Assembly (NCBI GenBank): GCA_000277445.1
Contig: AJWJ01000167.1
Location: forward strand, 1-42,681
Direction of reading: 5' to 3'
Length of the DNA stretch: 42,681 bases
Source: Polysphondylium violaceum
Lineage: Eukaryota; Evosea; Eumycetozoa; Dictyosteliales; Dictyosteliaceae
In this document: positions 1-11,186 of the stretch, piece by piece
Position numbering within the stretch: position 1 is the first letter of the stretch
Layout: the number at the start of each line of letters is the position of its first letter
The notes under the pieces: model-generated
Told to the model about the DNA's origin: nothing
The model's input: only the letters and a program-made list of their open reading frames with translations
Databases searched by the model: none
Position numbers and translations under genes: made by a program

Positions 1-118
1 CGCTCGATTTGGAAGTGAGTCAACGGAATCTGGTCTGGTAAGTTGAGTCTGATTCTATAAATCTCCTTCAGGGACAGGGGCTTGTTATCGACGTTTCTGA
101 TTGTAATGGATGGAAATC
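1..118 (-). CDS. partial exon of an unidentified gene, cut by window edge
   Basis: Read on the minus strand from about 118 down to 1, one frame is open with protein-like composition, including a stretch NVDNKPLSLKEIYRIRLNLP. The DNA is clearly richer in G+C than its surroundings. A possible splice acceptor (GTGAG followed by GATTTCC) sits at 119-123, so this would be an internal or second exon. An ATG about 14 nt upstream opens a different, quickly closed frame. The gene continues off the left edge, and I do not recognise the family. The exon call rests on open frame and composition only. Confidence 0.45.
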
Positions 119-407
119 CTCACGTTAATCATTGCGCATTATTTGGCATGATTTTCAAAACATAAAAACTTTAAATTTATAAAAATAAATATTCATTCGT
201 TTTTATTCACCCATCGTAAACATACACATATCATCATATTAGATATCTTGTAAGATTGGCAAACCTCCTCCATCTATAATACAATATATATGATCTACAC
301 CTTATAGATCATCCATATTTTATTAAATGATGCACTGGTGCCTAGAAAGTTTAATGACGGTATTTAGATATCCAAAACCCGATAAATGAGGCTTTTAACA
401 AAAGTTC

Positions 408-480
408 CGCCCAAAGGGGGGCTCGAACCCCCGACCACAAGGTTAAAAGCCTTGCGCTCTACCGACTGAGCTATCTGGGC
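408..480 (-). tRNA. tRNA-Lys (anticodon UUU)
   Basis: On the minus strand the 73 nt fold as a full cloverleaf. The acceptor stem GCCCAGA pairs with TTTGGGC and the discriminator base is G. The D-arm has GCTCAGTCGGTAGAGC, and the anticodon stem CAAGG/CCTTG encloses the loop CTTTTAA, so positions 34-36 are TTT. The T-arm is GGGGG/CCCCC around TTCGAGC. There is no intron and no encoded CCA. A TTTT tract just downstream fits a Pol III terminator. The A- and B-box sequences are internal as usual. The gene is divergent from the methyltransferase gene to its right. Confidence 0.96.
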
Positions 481-755
481 CTTTAAGTTTTACTAGATTT
501 TTTATATATTTAAAATCTTTCTACTTTAAAGTTTCTTTTTTTTTTAAAATTCTCAAACTTTTTTAAATTAAAAAACCTGAAAGTTTATAAAAACATATGG
601 TATTTGGTCCATAAATTAAAAAGAAATCCTGGGATCCAAAAAAGCGAAAAAATTAAAAAACTTTTATTGGGGAGTCGTTGTTTTTTTGTTGCTTTAGTAA
701 TCTCGATTTTTTTTGTTGTTTAAACTTTTCAACATACACATAAATATACGATAGA
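481..755. promoter_or_regulatory. AT-rich gap between tRNA-Lys and the methyltransferase gene
   Basis: This 275-nt gap between two divergent genes holds long A and T runs, such as the T tracts near 535-545 and 682-712. I see no ORF of note. It must contain the promoter of the plus-strand gene starting at 756. No specific binding site could be assigned. Confidence 0.4.
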
Positions 756-1623
756 ATGTCTCGTAAGCCTATAGGTTAGTGTAAAAATATCAAAAGAAAT
801 AAAGTTTTGATTTCAGTTTTGGCATTGGCATTTTCTAATTTTGTAAAAATTTATTATCCCCTCCTCCCCCAATACATAATATAGAATATGGAGAAATCGA
901 TTATTGGAACGATAGATATATAAAAGAAAAAGACACGAGAATTCATTTTGATTGGTATCATGGTTACTCTACATTGAAAAACTTTCTAAGTAAATTTGTT
1001 CAAAAGTCAGACTCGATTCTCAACATTGGATGTGGAAACAGTAAAATTGGTGAAGATATGAACGATGATTCTTTTACCAATATTTTTAATATAGATTACT
1101 CTGAGCCATGCATAGAAATCATGAAAGAGAGAACTAAACATAGAGTCGGATGTGTATGTATCAATCAAATTGTATGTGTATGGTGATGATTGATTATTAA
1201 TTCAAAATTTGTGCTCAACAGGAATACTTGACCATGGATGGCAGGGATATGACTTTTGAAGATAACTCTTTTCACGCTGTACTTGACAAAGGTACATTGG
1301 ATGCAATATCATGCTTTGGTGTAGAGGATGCAAAACAAATGTGTTTAGAGGTCTCGAGAATTCTCAAACCTGGTGGCTTTTTTATTGTTTTATCCTATGG
1401 TAGTCCAGACGCAAGATTACCAATTTTGCAAAATACCCACTACAATTGGACAGTGTCAGTGAGAATGGGAGGTATGACCAAAGATACACCAGAAAACCAA
1501 TGCCACTATATTTATATCATGCATAAAGATTCAAATGGACTCATTCCATTCCCCGCCGAAGAGTTTGATGTTTATTTAAATAGTTCAATTGGTAAATTAC
1601 CTTTGGAAATTTTATCAAAATAG
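756..1623 (+). CDS. eEF1A lysine methyltransferase 4-like (METTL13/EEF1AKMT4 family)
   Basis: Three exons: 756-774, 885-1153 and 1222-1623 (229 aa). Both introns begin GT and end AG; the second opens with GTATGT. The joined start reads MSRKPIEYGEIDYWNDRY, which matches the family's N-terminal YG..XYWD.RY signature followed by DWY. The SAM-binding motif I is ILNIGCGNS. The family motif V.DKGTLDA is present as VLDKGTLDAI, followed by EVSRILKPGG (post-I/motif IV region) and an HLYLMHK-like YIYIMHK near the C-terminus. Family members are class I SAM-dependent enzymes that methylate a lysine of elongation factor eEF1A in the cytosol. The length fits the single-domain EEF1AKMT4 rather than two-domain METTL13. 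The first exon contributes only six codons plus one base, so the start is easily missed. Confidence 0.9.
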
Positions 1624-1771
1624 TAGTAATAATAGTAATAGTAATAATATTAATGTGTAATAGTACAATAAATAAATACAAACAATAAAAGAAGAATTGT
1701 ATATATAATCAAAAAATAAATATAATAAATAAATACATGATTTTATTATTTGATAGAGATACTCCATTCTA

Positions 1772-3300
1772 TCAAACTACGGTTGTATTTGATCTTTGTC
1801 TAGTTTCAGTGTCCATCATATTTGGAATCTTTGGAATTGGTTTAGGGGGAACCAGGGTGGGAGGTTTGGAGGGGAGTTGAGGAAGTTGTGGAAGGGATCT
1901 TGGGGAAACAAGTGCACGAACTGTGGTGTCTGGAGGTGGTGGAGGTAAAGTTGGAAGTGGAGGAAGGGGTGGTAAAGTAGTTAGACGAGGAATTGATATA
2001 TCTTGGTTTGGTGTTCTTGGAGTGAGAATGGTAGAGGCTGATGTAGGAGTGGTTGGTGGTAAAGTGGTAGTTGAGCAAGGTGTCAGTGGTCCTGAAGGAT
2101 TGCTAGACGAATCACCACCAACTAAGCTCAAATCTAAAGGAATAGGTGGTAATGTATTGGCGGTGGTGGTAGTGGTTGTTGTTTGAATTGGTTGTTGTTT
2201 TGGTGATGTATAAGGACTTTCATTGGCTATACCTTCAGAAGAAGAATAATTGGATGCATTGGAATTCATAAACGATGGTGAAGAGTATGCAGTTCCAATG
2301 GGAGAGGGTGATGGTGATGATGAGGGTGAAATTAAATGTTGCTGATGTGTCTGTTGGGGTTGTGCACTGGCAGAAATGGGCTGTTTTAAAAAGTGTGATG
2401 TATTGGAAGAGGCTGAAGAAGATGGTGATACAAACTCTGTTTGTGCTCTTGTTTGACGACTTTTGGGTGCCAACAGAGATGGATCTTCAAAGATTTCATC
2501 ATAGTTTAATAAAATGGATGACATGAGTGTTTTGGTAGACTTTGAATCCTCTACAGTGTATTGCAAAATTTCTTGATCTGTCTCTGCTTTAGGTCTAAGA
2601 ATAGTTGGTAAAAACACAATACTGAGGGTATCTGGTGTCATTTTGTTTTGTTCGGAATGGGCCACCACTTTTAACAAGAAATTACAAATAAACTTCATCA
2701 CTCGAATATTTGGGGCTGGTAAACATTTTAATACTTTTTTAATTACTTCAACTTTAACTTTTTCATCATTAATAGCTAATAATAGATATGTATTAGTATA
2801 TGAACACAATCAAAAGGACATAGTACCACTTACATTCACATGCAATAAACATATCATAATGTTCAAAAGTTAATAAAGGATCTCTTAATTCACGAAGATA
2901 ACATTTCAAGAGAGAGGCCACGACATGGGGCTCATAGGGAGTGAAATTTACAGGTTTTTCTTGATCATATAGACTTTTATAGTTTTGAATTTGTTGTAAG
3001 GAACCGCTTTCTCTAAATATGCCTGGAGTGTCTAATCCAAAATGCTCCAAATACTCTGTCGTTTGGATTATAATGTCTGGAATATTATCATCAAATAATG
3101 GTAAAGCATTTCCAAATACTTTACCTTTTCTAGGTGATATCAAGTTACTACCATTACTGCTAGAGTTGTTTGATTTACTAGTTTTTTTATCCTTTTTTTC
3201 TTTTTCTTTTTTCTCTTTCTTTTCTTTTTTTATTTGACGAAGTATCTTTTTTATCTGATGATTCTTGTTGATCTTTATCTTTTTTCTTTCCAAACTTCAT
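1772..3300 (-). CDS. RhoGAP-domain protein with Pro/Ser-rich tail
   Basis: Two exons: about 3300-2834 and 2775-1772, with the intron 2833-2776 opening GTAAGT. The RhoGAP domain begins near FGNALPLF. It carries the arginine-finger loop GIFRESGS, then [13 protein letters not shown], continues across the intron (CES INDEK), and ends with [17 protein letters not shown]. It should stimulate GTP hydrolysis by Rac/Rho GTPases. The C-terminal 200 residues are low-complexity Ser/Thr/Pro, including [14 protein letters not shown], possible SH3 or profilin ligands. The oddity is at the start: the only plausible ATG (3298-3300) opens [12 protein letters not shown], but its frame runs into the lysine-rich A-tract offset by one base from the RhoGAP frame. 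The RhoGAP frame has no ATG of its own before the domain. A single extra A in a homopolymer (assembly error) is the simplest cause. Confidence 0.85.
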
Positions 3301-5239
3301 TGTTTATGTATATAATATAAATATAAATAAATATATGTATGTTGTATGTGGACGAGTGTATATATGAATTTGTTTATAACTGAATAAATAAATAAATAAA
3401 TTTCGATAGTAATAAATAAATAAAATGAAAAAGAAAAGTCGACTGACTATGTCTATATATAAATATTTGTTTTTGTAGCACTTTACAATTGACTACACTA
3501 GGCTACACTGTACAATTAACAATGAATAATCTATAAAGCTATCAAGAAATAAATAAATGTTTTAAAAAAACAATAATCTTTTTTAAATTAAATATATGTG
3601 AGCGAGAGTGCTGAGGGTGAATGAAATAATATAGAGTATTAATTATTATAAACGATATGTGTATTTGATTGCTACTATTATTTCTATTACTATTATTATT
3701 AGTTGTTGTTGTTGCTGCTGTTTTACTTGGGTAGTTGGTGCTAGGCTATACTACTACTATAGTAGACTAAAAAAGAAGGAAAGCTGATAGAGAAAAGAAA
3801 GTAATCTATCTGATGTTAATAGTTGTTATTATTATTACTATTATTACTATTATTTCTACTATTGTTATTTGATGTTGGTGGTGTGTAATGAGATTGGTGG
3901 TGAATGTATTGTGTTAGTATGGCTGATATATATGAAAATTATTGTTATTAGAAAATAAACTTTTGTGGTGTGGGGTGTGTGTTTTCCCACCATTCATCTC
4001 TTGCACCACCACACTATCAATAATTTGATATTTACCACAAATGTATATTTTTATTTATCAAGTCTGTGTGGGTGAGTGTGTATATATATATTTATAAAAC
4101 CTAATACGTATAAACCTATAGGAATTGAAAATTGTTTTGTTTGGGTGTGTGTATGTGGTGGTAGTAGTAAAAGATATTTTTTTTTTTTTTAATTTTTTTT
4201 TTTTAATTTAAATTTTTGACATCGATGATGATCGGTGATTTTTATTATTTTTTTTCTTTTTATTTCAAGATTGCTCGCCTGCAGTTTTAATGTCATACTA
4301 TGAGGGATACTATATTTAGGCTACGACAAACTATACACACTGACATATTCTAAAGAGAAATAAACTTATAAACAATACCAACAATACACACATTATTTTT
4401 GATTTATTTCAACTTGTCTGACATCAATCATTTCATTCATTTATTTTGTTACCAACACATTGCCACAAGATCAAATCACAGTCGTGCTGAAGAGATATTT
4501 AGTAACGGTTCCATGATTGTGATCTTGATTTTATAATGTGTGATGACATACAAGTTAATGGCTATTTAGACGTATGTGAGAGTATCGATACATGTTTTAA
4601 AATAGTTATCTAAGCTTACATGTTTTATCAATACTGTCGCATCACAATCATCAAAACAATATCAATATAAAATGTGTGTGGAGGGATGGTACTCTAAACA
4701 TAACGAAATAACAGAATGAAATGAAATCTCAAAATATTTCCCCGTCTTCCTAATTTAGATTTAATTGATTAATAAGAATAATTAATTATTAAAAAAAGAG
4801 TAAAAATGATCATAATCTACATTTTGCTCAAAAAAAGAATAATTAATTTAAAAAGAATCTGCTTTCATGCAAAAATAATTTTTAAAAAATTTTTTAAAAT
4901 TTTTTGATTAAATTGCAAACAATAAGAAACTGGTGTTGTCAAACCACATAACCCCCAGAGGGTGCGCCAAAAGCTTTTTGTAGACTTGTTTTTTGTTTTG
5001 TTTTTGGTTCATCTCAAACATTTATTTTAAAATCAATGTATAAATAGAAACACATGGGTCCATTTTAATTTGTATCATGTTTAAAACTTTTGTTTATGTA
5101 CCTTTTTATTCTTTTTTATTTATATTTCGTAAAAGTTATAGTCTTTAATAGCAGTAATAGTAATAATAGTAATAATAATATAATCGACAATATATCGAGT
5201 AAATTCAAATTCAAAGAAAACCACAAAAACTAAAAAAAG
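3301..5239. promoter_or_regulatory. 1.9 kb intergenic region between divergent RhoGAP and FNIP-type genes
   Basis: I see no convincing ORF on either strand. The region holds both promoters. There are trinucleotide TAT/TAG runs near 3675-3730 and 3825-3860, TG-rich segments at 3960-4155, a less AT-rich block with inverted repeats at 4440-4690, and long T tracts at 4170-4190. A short GC islet (cccccagagggtgcgcc) near 4950-4968 lies about 280 bp upstream of the FNIP-type gene. Confidence 0.5.
3967..4151 (+). promoter_or_regulatory. cluster of G-box-like (GT-rich) motifs
   Basis: Four 10-mers fit the degenerate Dictyostelium G-box consensus KGKGTGKGKK (K = G or T): GGTGTGGGGT at 3967-3976, GGGGTGTGTG at 3972-3981, TGTGTGGGTG at 4065-4074 and TGGGTGTGTG at 4142-4151. 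G-boxes are bound by G-box-binding factor in D. discoideum and drive post-aggregative genes. The motif is degenerate and TG-rich DNA matches it by chance, so function is inference. The likely target is the RhoGAP gene starting 670 bp to the left or the FNIP-type gene 1.1 kb to the right. Confidence 0.35.
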
Positions 5240-6967
5240 ATGAAAGAGGAATTGTTTTACTCAATTTGGAGAAATCAGTATATTGCCTCTGTGGTGAGGA
5301 ACAATAGGTTTCAGAAAAAGACAATTAGGATCACCACGAGTTATTTGAGTGAGAATCACCAGTTTTTGTCGTTGCTGGACACGAGAAACTATGATATATA
5401 CATAAAGCTGCATTGTGCAGATCAGGTGGACAGCTATTTGAATCACCCTTTTAAATACATAATCAATGCTCTGAATATCTATGTAAAGAGCGCAGAGGCC
5501 CTGGGCCAGCTCAGCCAGCTGGCCGACCATGACAATCTCAAACAACTGTATATTAGCTTTGGAAACGGGATTTATGAACTCGGCTTTTGCTTGCCAGCCA
5601 GTCTTGTGCGACTCCATTTCCACTCGAGACGCATCCCGCGTATCATGCCACGATACACAAAGAGACTGCCCGACACGCTCAAAGAGTTGATCTTGTCTGA
5701 CGTCGTTGTCGACTATGCCAATCAGAATGTCCCAGACTCACTCACCAGTCTGGTCATCAGACACAACTTTGGCATGAGGCCCCCAAAAGTGTATCCGTCA
5801 TCGTTGAAAACTCTCGAGTTTGGATGGTACTCACTCGACGAGTTTAGCGGCACTGTGATCCCTGCTGGAGTGGAGGACTTGAAGATTGTCGGAAGACTGG
5901 AAGAGCTGGCCAAGTTTAAAGTCTACCACGACAAAGTCTACAGAAATGCCACGTTTAAAGTCTACAACCAGCACCAACTCGCGCATCTCAACCGATTTCC
6001 GTGGGTGTCCAAGATCAACCTGCTAACCAATGTCGAAGACTTTGAAAATACACTCTCAACAATCGAGCGAGTGGATATGTCTGTGTATGGGTTCAGCTCG
6101 TTTACATTTCCAGGCTATCTTCCATCACAACTGGAAAAAAACCAATCCAGTCGGTTTCAATTCTTTTCCAATTCGCCAAAGATCCAACTTGTTGACAACA
6201 TTTTTCCCTCTTGCCTACAAGTGCTCGAGTTGCCAAACCTCAATACTCGGGTCCCCTTTGACCTGCTCCCAAAATCCCTCACTGAGCTGGACCTATCGTC
6301 CTACACAATCATTGGCGTTGATAGAGACAATATGGTGCCACAGGGAATCCGTAAACTGACCTTGGGTGACATATCATCCCTACCGCCCAACTCTTTGCCC
6401 AACTCCATCACAGATCTTTGCATCACACAAATCACAGGCCCCATTGACCAAGACGTGTTTCCATCAAATCTTGAAAAACTTAGATTTAAAATCACCATTG
6501 ATCCGCATCAACAGCCACAACCAAAGATCATTTTACCTAGTTCCATCACAGATTTATCCATCTCTTATAATTGTAAATACCGAGGATTCCACTCGATTAA
6601 ATCCCTGTTGACCATTCCCAAGTCTGTTGTCTATTTGCATCTGACCAACATTGTCATTGAGAGAGATTTAATTCCCATGGGATGCTATCACTTGTCGACC
6701 AACTATTTCCAAGGACTCCAAGATGACGTCCTCCCCACATCCGTTCGCAGACTGAGTCTGTATTTGGAGCGTTGTCATAATCAAATCATCAATATTCCCC
6801 CAAGCATCGATCTGCTCATCACTCCCCACCAAGTATTTGTCAATCGAGACACATCAATAAATGAAAAGGGTGTGCTCAACTATCAAAAAAAGAATACCGT
6901 CGCTGATCTATACAATAAAAGCACGAGTAGTGGTAATGGCGGTAGTAGTGGAATTCACTACTACTAA
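5240..6967 (+). CDS. FNIP/LRR-type repeat protein of the dictyostelid family
   Basis: A single-exon gene of 575 aa starts at ATG 5240 after an A-rich leader. The N-terminus LFYSIWRNQYIASVVRNN is the typical dictyostelid head (LF..IWRN.Y...) that precedes FNIP or leucine-rich repeats. The body is made of irregular repeats of about 22 residues of the form P.SLT.L.L......, for example LPDTLKELIL, VPDSLTSLVI, YPSSLKTLEF, LPKSLTELDL, LPNSITDLCI, FPSNLEKLRF and LPSSITDLSI. Such repeats build a solenoid, presumably for protein binding. The tail is Ser/Gly-rich. No F-box was recognised in the N-terminus. This family is hugely expanded in dictyostelids and mostly uncharacterised. It converges on the next gene with a gap of 49 bp. 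Confidence 0.85.
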   Translation: MKEELFYSIWRNQYIASVVRNNRFQKKTIRITTSYLSENHQFLSLLDTRNYDIYIKLHCADQVDSYLNHPFKYIINALNIYVKSAEALGQLSQLADHDNLKQLYISFGNGIYELGFCLPASLVRLHFHSRRIPRIMPRYTKRLPDTLKELILSDVVVDYANQNVPDSLTSLVIRHNFGMRPPKVYPSSLKTLEFGWYSLDEFSGTVIPAGVEDLKIVGRLEELAKFKVYHDKVYRNATFKVYNQHQLAHLNRFPWVSKINLLTNVEDFENTLSTIERVDMSVYGFSSFTFPGYLPSQLEKNQSSRFQFFSNSPKIQLVDNIFPSCLQVLELPNLNTRVPFDLLPKSLTELDLSSYTIIGVDRDNMVPQGIRKLTLGDISSLPPNSLPNSITDLCITQITGPIDQDVFPSNLEKLRFKITIDPHQQPQPKIILPSSITDLSISYNCKYRGFHSIKSLLTIPKSVVYLHLTNIVIERDLIPMGCYHLSTNYFQGLQDDVLPTSVRRLSLYLERCHNQIINIPPSIDLLITPHQVFVNRDTSINEKGVLNYQKKNTVADLYNKSTSSGNGGSSGIHYY

Positions 6968-7016
6968 CCATTACAACATACTCTCTCTATTTAATTTAAA
7001 AGAAACAATCACTTTA

Positions 7017-10000
7017 TTAAACTTTTTCTTCTTCAGGCTTTACAAACCTGCCAAGCAAAGGGACTGTGATGGGTGAGGAAGGGGGCGAGTTCAGGCCTTT
7101 GCTTGAGCCTCCGCCACCGCTGTTGTTGATGATATTTGTTGGCAATTTACCATTTTGAGATCTAGTCGTTCTGACAAACATTACAATCAATAAAATCACG
7201 ACAAAACAAATAAAGATGTAGCCGGGAATCACATATTGAGATTTGATCTCCTCGGTAGTCAACACCTTTTCTTTGACCGAAGTGTATGGGATAATGAGCG
7301 ATGGGATGACTTGATGACGATCGGCCCAACTGATGTTTATATATTTTTCACTGTCAAGCCAAAAGTAGGGCTCAGGTCGAGATTGGGGATGGTAGGAACA
7401 GGTGGTGAGCAAGTGGATGTTGTTTGGGTTCATGACACGTGAAAACTTTTGCATCTCTCTTGTACTTCCCGGGGAAAGGGATCTCTCGGGCAACTCGACA
7501 GAGTTTTGAATAATCTTGGACATGGGCAACAGTGGCAACTCCAAGTGATGGATGTCTGGGAAATATTTAACGACACTCTCGTCATTGCCCGACTCTAAAA
7601 CCGATAAAATATCCTCGAGCAACCAATTACAGTCGCCAAAGTCTCTATAGGCCTCATCCAAACAATTTGAATCGCCAAACACAACCACTTGACCAGACTT
7701 GAACAAGGGCAAAGATGATTTTCTTTGTTGCTGCTGTTGTTGATCTGAAAATGAGTAGCCTTGTTTTTGTTGCTGTTGTTGTTGATCTTGCTGATCTTGA
7801 TCTTGTTGAATTGAGTTGTCTAGATTGATCTCTAGATTTTGGAAATCTTTGGTACTCAAACTGCTGGTTTGCTGGTCCATCATGGTCTTGTCCTCGATGC
7901 TGCTGCTGCTACTACTACTGCCACTGCTCTCATTCTCATCGACCATGATTGGGGGCTTATAGAAACCAAGGATAGGCACTGTTGGCGAGACATCCCTCTG
8001 CTTCAAGAGCTTTCGAGTGAGATCATATAGTTCTCGCTCAATGATTTTGCCGCCTGCTGGAAAACCAATGATGGAGGAGCCTGAAGAGTAGTTGAGGAGC
8101 TTTTCATTGATCATTACGGGGTTATCGCGAGAGTCGTAGATGCTGTCGCCCAAATAGATGCCAAACACCGAGAGAAAGTCGTTGATGGCGGGGATATTGC
8201 TTCCACCGGTGCCGGGATACCAGCGCTGATTGGTGTTGTCATCGTCAAACTCTATTTTCTTCATGACGGCCGTATTGTACCAATCGGCAAACACAACGAG
8301 ATTCAGGCCATAGTTTCGTACGTCCTCTTCAATCTTTTTGATCTCGGCTGGAAAGAATTCATCCTCGGGATCGACAATCAAGAGTGTGCCATAGTTTTGC
8401 GGATCAAAGCAGGTGAGGGGTGTGGATATCACCTCGACATAGTAGCCCAGCTGTTTGAGTCTGTTGTAGAGGTCTTTAAAGTTGGTGTGGATGTGGTCGC
8501 CGTTCCAGTCAAAGGGATCGCCACTGTCCAAACTATCCTTGGGGAAGAAGCCGGTGGGGTACTTCAGATTGTGGAACTGGTCCCACAAGATTCGACGATG
8601 ACGGGCAGGTTTGGGAATGATGGGGATACGCACGGGCAGACTTAGGGTGCGGACACGGGGCAAGAGAGACGATCCGTCGGCAGGTGGAGGCGATGTGACC
8701 ACGACTTCGATGTAGCCCTCGGCAATGCCGTTAAAGTTGGACGATTTCTCGGGCACGGTGAAAAAGACGCCCATGTGGCCAACCCAGGGCCATATCTTTT
8801 TCTCAAAGGAGAAGGACACGTTCAAATGCTCGCCATTCTTGCCTGGATGCCAGACGGGTGTTTTGGAGATCTCGCTCGAGACACTCATGCCATTCATGAT
8901 GGTGGCATTGACAATCACTGGCATGGCCGAGTGGTAGAGGGGCTGTGTGCAGTAAGGCCACATGTAGGGACAGTTGGTAAAGTCGATAAAAGAGGGCGAG
9001 AAGCTCACCTTGGGTATATAGTTTTGTAACTGTTTGTAGGCACCCAATAGATTCAATTTGCCGTGACCCTGTTCAAAGATATTGAATGTGGGTCTGCCTA
9101 TTCGCTCGGCACTCTCTATCAACACCTGTTTAATACTGGCAGGATTGACATGTTGCTTGTTAGACACTGAGCTGACCAACAAAGAAATGGCACCAGTGAC
9201 AATAGGCGAAGCAAAGCTTGTGCCTGACAGTGTCTTGCATCCACTTGATCTGAGACCAAGTACATTTTGAGCATAGGCTACAACATCTGGTTTCACTCTT
9301 CCATAACCCTCTGGTATCTCCCATGTTGTCATACCCCTGGATGAAAATGACGCAATATTATCATCATAATCAATGCCGCCGACTCCAATAACATCCAATT
9401 GATCTGCTGGATTATTTAGTGTTCTATAATAGTCGTTGTTGTTAATAAATCTATCTATGCCATCATCTTGTTTTTAATCTTCTATTCTATATCTCTAAAT
9501 ACATACCCATAAAGGGGACCATCGTTTCCGATGGCGCTAACTACAATGATATTGTTTGCACTCATTTCCCATACCTTTTCAACAAAGGGACGATCCATGA
9601 AATCGGGACCACCGATGGATAGATTGAGCACGTTGATACCACTCATGATGGCGTGATTAAAGGCATCCAAGAACCAAGAGGTAAACGAGACTTTGGCCGA
9701 ATTGAATACCTTGTAGATATGCAACTCTGTGTCTGGTGCCAAACCTGGACAATCATCATTTTGACTGGCAACAATACCGGCAACAAATGTGCCGTGACCA
9801 AGAAGATCCTGATCCTTGTCTTCTTTGGGATCGTTGGTCCATATGCTAATCTGTGCAACGTTTCTAAAATTTGGATTATTCTTTTTCAGCCCGGTATCAA
9901 AGATGGCCACTTTGGTTCCCTTGCCGGTGACATTACTGTGCCACAACACTTGAGCATTAAACTTGTCTGTCACCTGGGGTGTAAAGCTCTTGAGTGTTCT

Positions 10001-10858
10001 AAATGTACTGAATCTATTTTGATCCAATGAGCTAATGTTTGGTATCTCTGCATGAAATCTACCTTTATAATTTCCATTAATATCGGCCGACGACACATTA
10101 CCATCACCATTGCTACCAGTGTCGCCATTATTGTCATCGTTGCCGTCCTGTTGCTCGACAGTTTGCCATTTCTTTAATGAATCAACAATCATTTTTTCCG
10201 GTATAATGTATTTAATCAACGACGATCTTTCTTTTAAAATATTGATAAATGATTGAAATATAGTGTTTGATCTATCCATACGATCATTACTATTACTATT
10301 ACCATTACTACGACCACCACTGCATGATTTATAAGATGATGTAAATTTAAATTCAGACTCTTGTTGTTGTTGTTGATGTTGCTCTTCGTCTACAATTGAC
10401 AAAGACACCAATGCAAAATCTGATGGAAACTTTGAAGCTGGATTGTTTCTGGGCACTATTTTCCAATGGATGTGATGATCGTTGCTTTGATCTTTAACTA
10501 TATTGTTTATAATATTAAAATGTTCTTTTTGGTCTATATATTCCTTAAACATTATAATATATTCTTTTTCTATAATCTTTTTCTTGTTCAGTTGTTGTTG
10601 CTTACGATTATTACTATTACTATTTCCATTACCAACACTACTATAAGTAGTGCTTTTACTCGTACTATTACTATTGATGTTATTCAAAAACTGATCAAAA
10701 AGATCATAATTATTACTACTATTACTATTACTAACATATGTACACTGTGAAGGTTGAATTACAAAACATAATATAAAAACTATTGCTGATAATAAAAGTA
10801 TAGTTCTCCTTGTATGCCCAATACCATTGTATTGTTGAGCTACCTTAGAGATATCCAT
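7017..10858 (-). CDS. membrane-bound site-1 protease (MBTPS1/S1P/SKI-1)
   Basis: Two exons: 10858-9507 and 9423-7017, with the intron 9506-9424 opening GTATGT (1252 aa). An N-terminal hydrophobic signal (about 19-39) precedes an Asn/Gln-rich propeptide. The subtilase catalytic residues are visible: Asp321 in VAIFDTGL, His355 in GHGTFVAGIV, oxyanion Asn445 in SAIGNDGPLYG and Ser520 in LSGTSFASP. Very high similarity to human S1P continues through FSSRGMTTWE, ECPYMWPYC-like CPYMWPYC, WDQFHNLKYP and GDSNCLD. One transmembrane helix lies near 1197-1216 with a short cytosolic tail. In animals the enzyme works in the Golgi, cleaving membrane-bound transcription factors (SREBP, ATF6) and lysosomal-enzyme phosphotransferase. 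Residues about 945-1025 are a Ser/Gln-rich insertion absent from the human protein. The splice is in phase (GG|A) and restores GTLNNPADQLDVIG. Confidence 0.97.
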
Positions 10859-11139
10859 TTTATTATTCTATATACTATATAATTATCTATATATAACTAT
10901 ATTTATACTCCTACTAATACTACTACTATATTATTTCTATATGTACGTAGTATAAATTGTGTGTGTATAAAATTTTGTGTGTGAAATATAAAATTAAATG
11001 TGTGTGTGAAGAGAGGGATGTGGGTGAAAGTAAGGAAGAGCAAGGTGTGTGTGATGGATGTGTAGTTATATTAATATATATGTATAAATAACAACAACAT
11101 AAGTTGATAGAAATAAACACTCCCTATCCTTTCTCTTAG

Positions 11140-11186
11140 CACAATACTAATTTCTTTTTTGATCTCTAGAGTAAATTAGTATTGTG
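11140..11186. repeat. perfect 14-bp inverted repeat with 19-nt loop
   Basis: The left arm CACAATACTAATTT (11140-11153) is exactly complementary to the right arm AAATTAGTATTGTG (11173-11186). The loop contains the small palindrome CTCTAGAG. It sits about 280 bp upstream of the MBTPS1 start, outside any gene. It could be a hairpin in a transcript or a two-fold protein-binding site. I see no matching element elsewhere in the window. Confidence 0.6.

Noticed and set aside
408-480. Possible tRNA-targeted retroelement next to tRNA-Lys
   Set aside because: Dictyostelid TRE elements insert near tRNA genes, but no element remnants, target duplications or poly-A tails were seen in the flanks.
5261-5913. 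Minus-strand frames inside the FNIP-type gene
   Set aside because: They are shadows of a clear 575-codon gene with family hallmarks.
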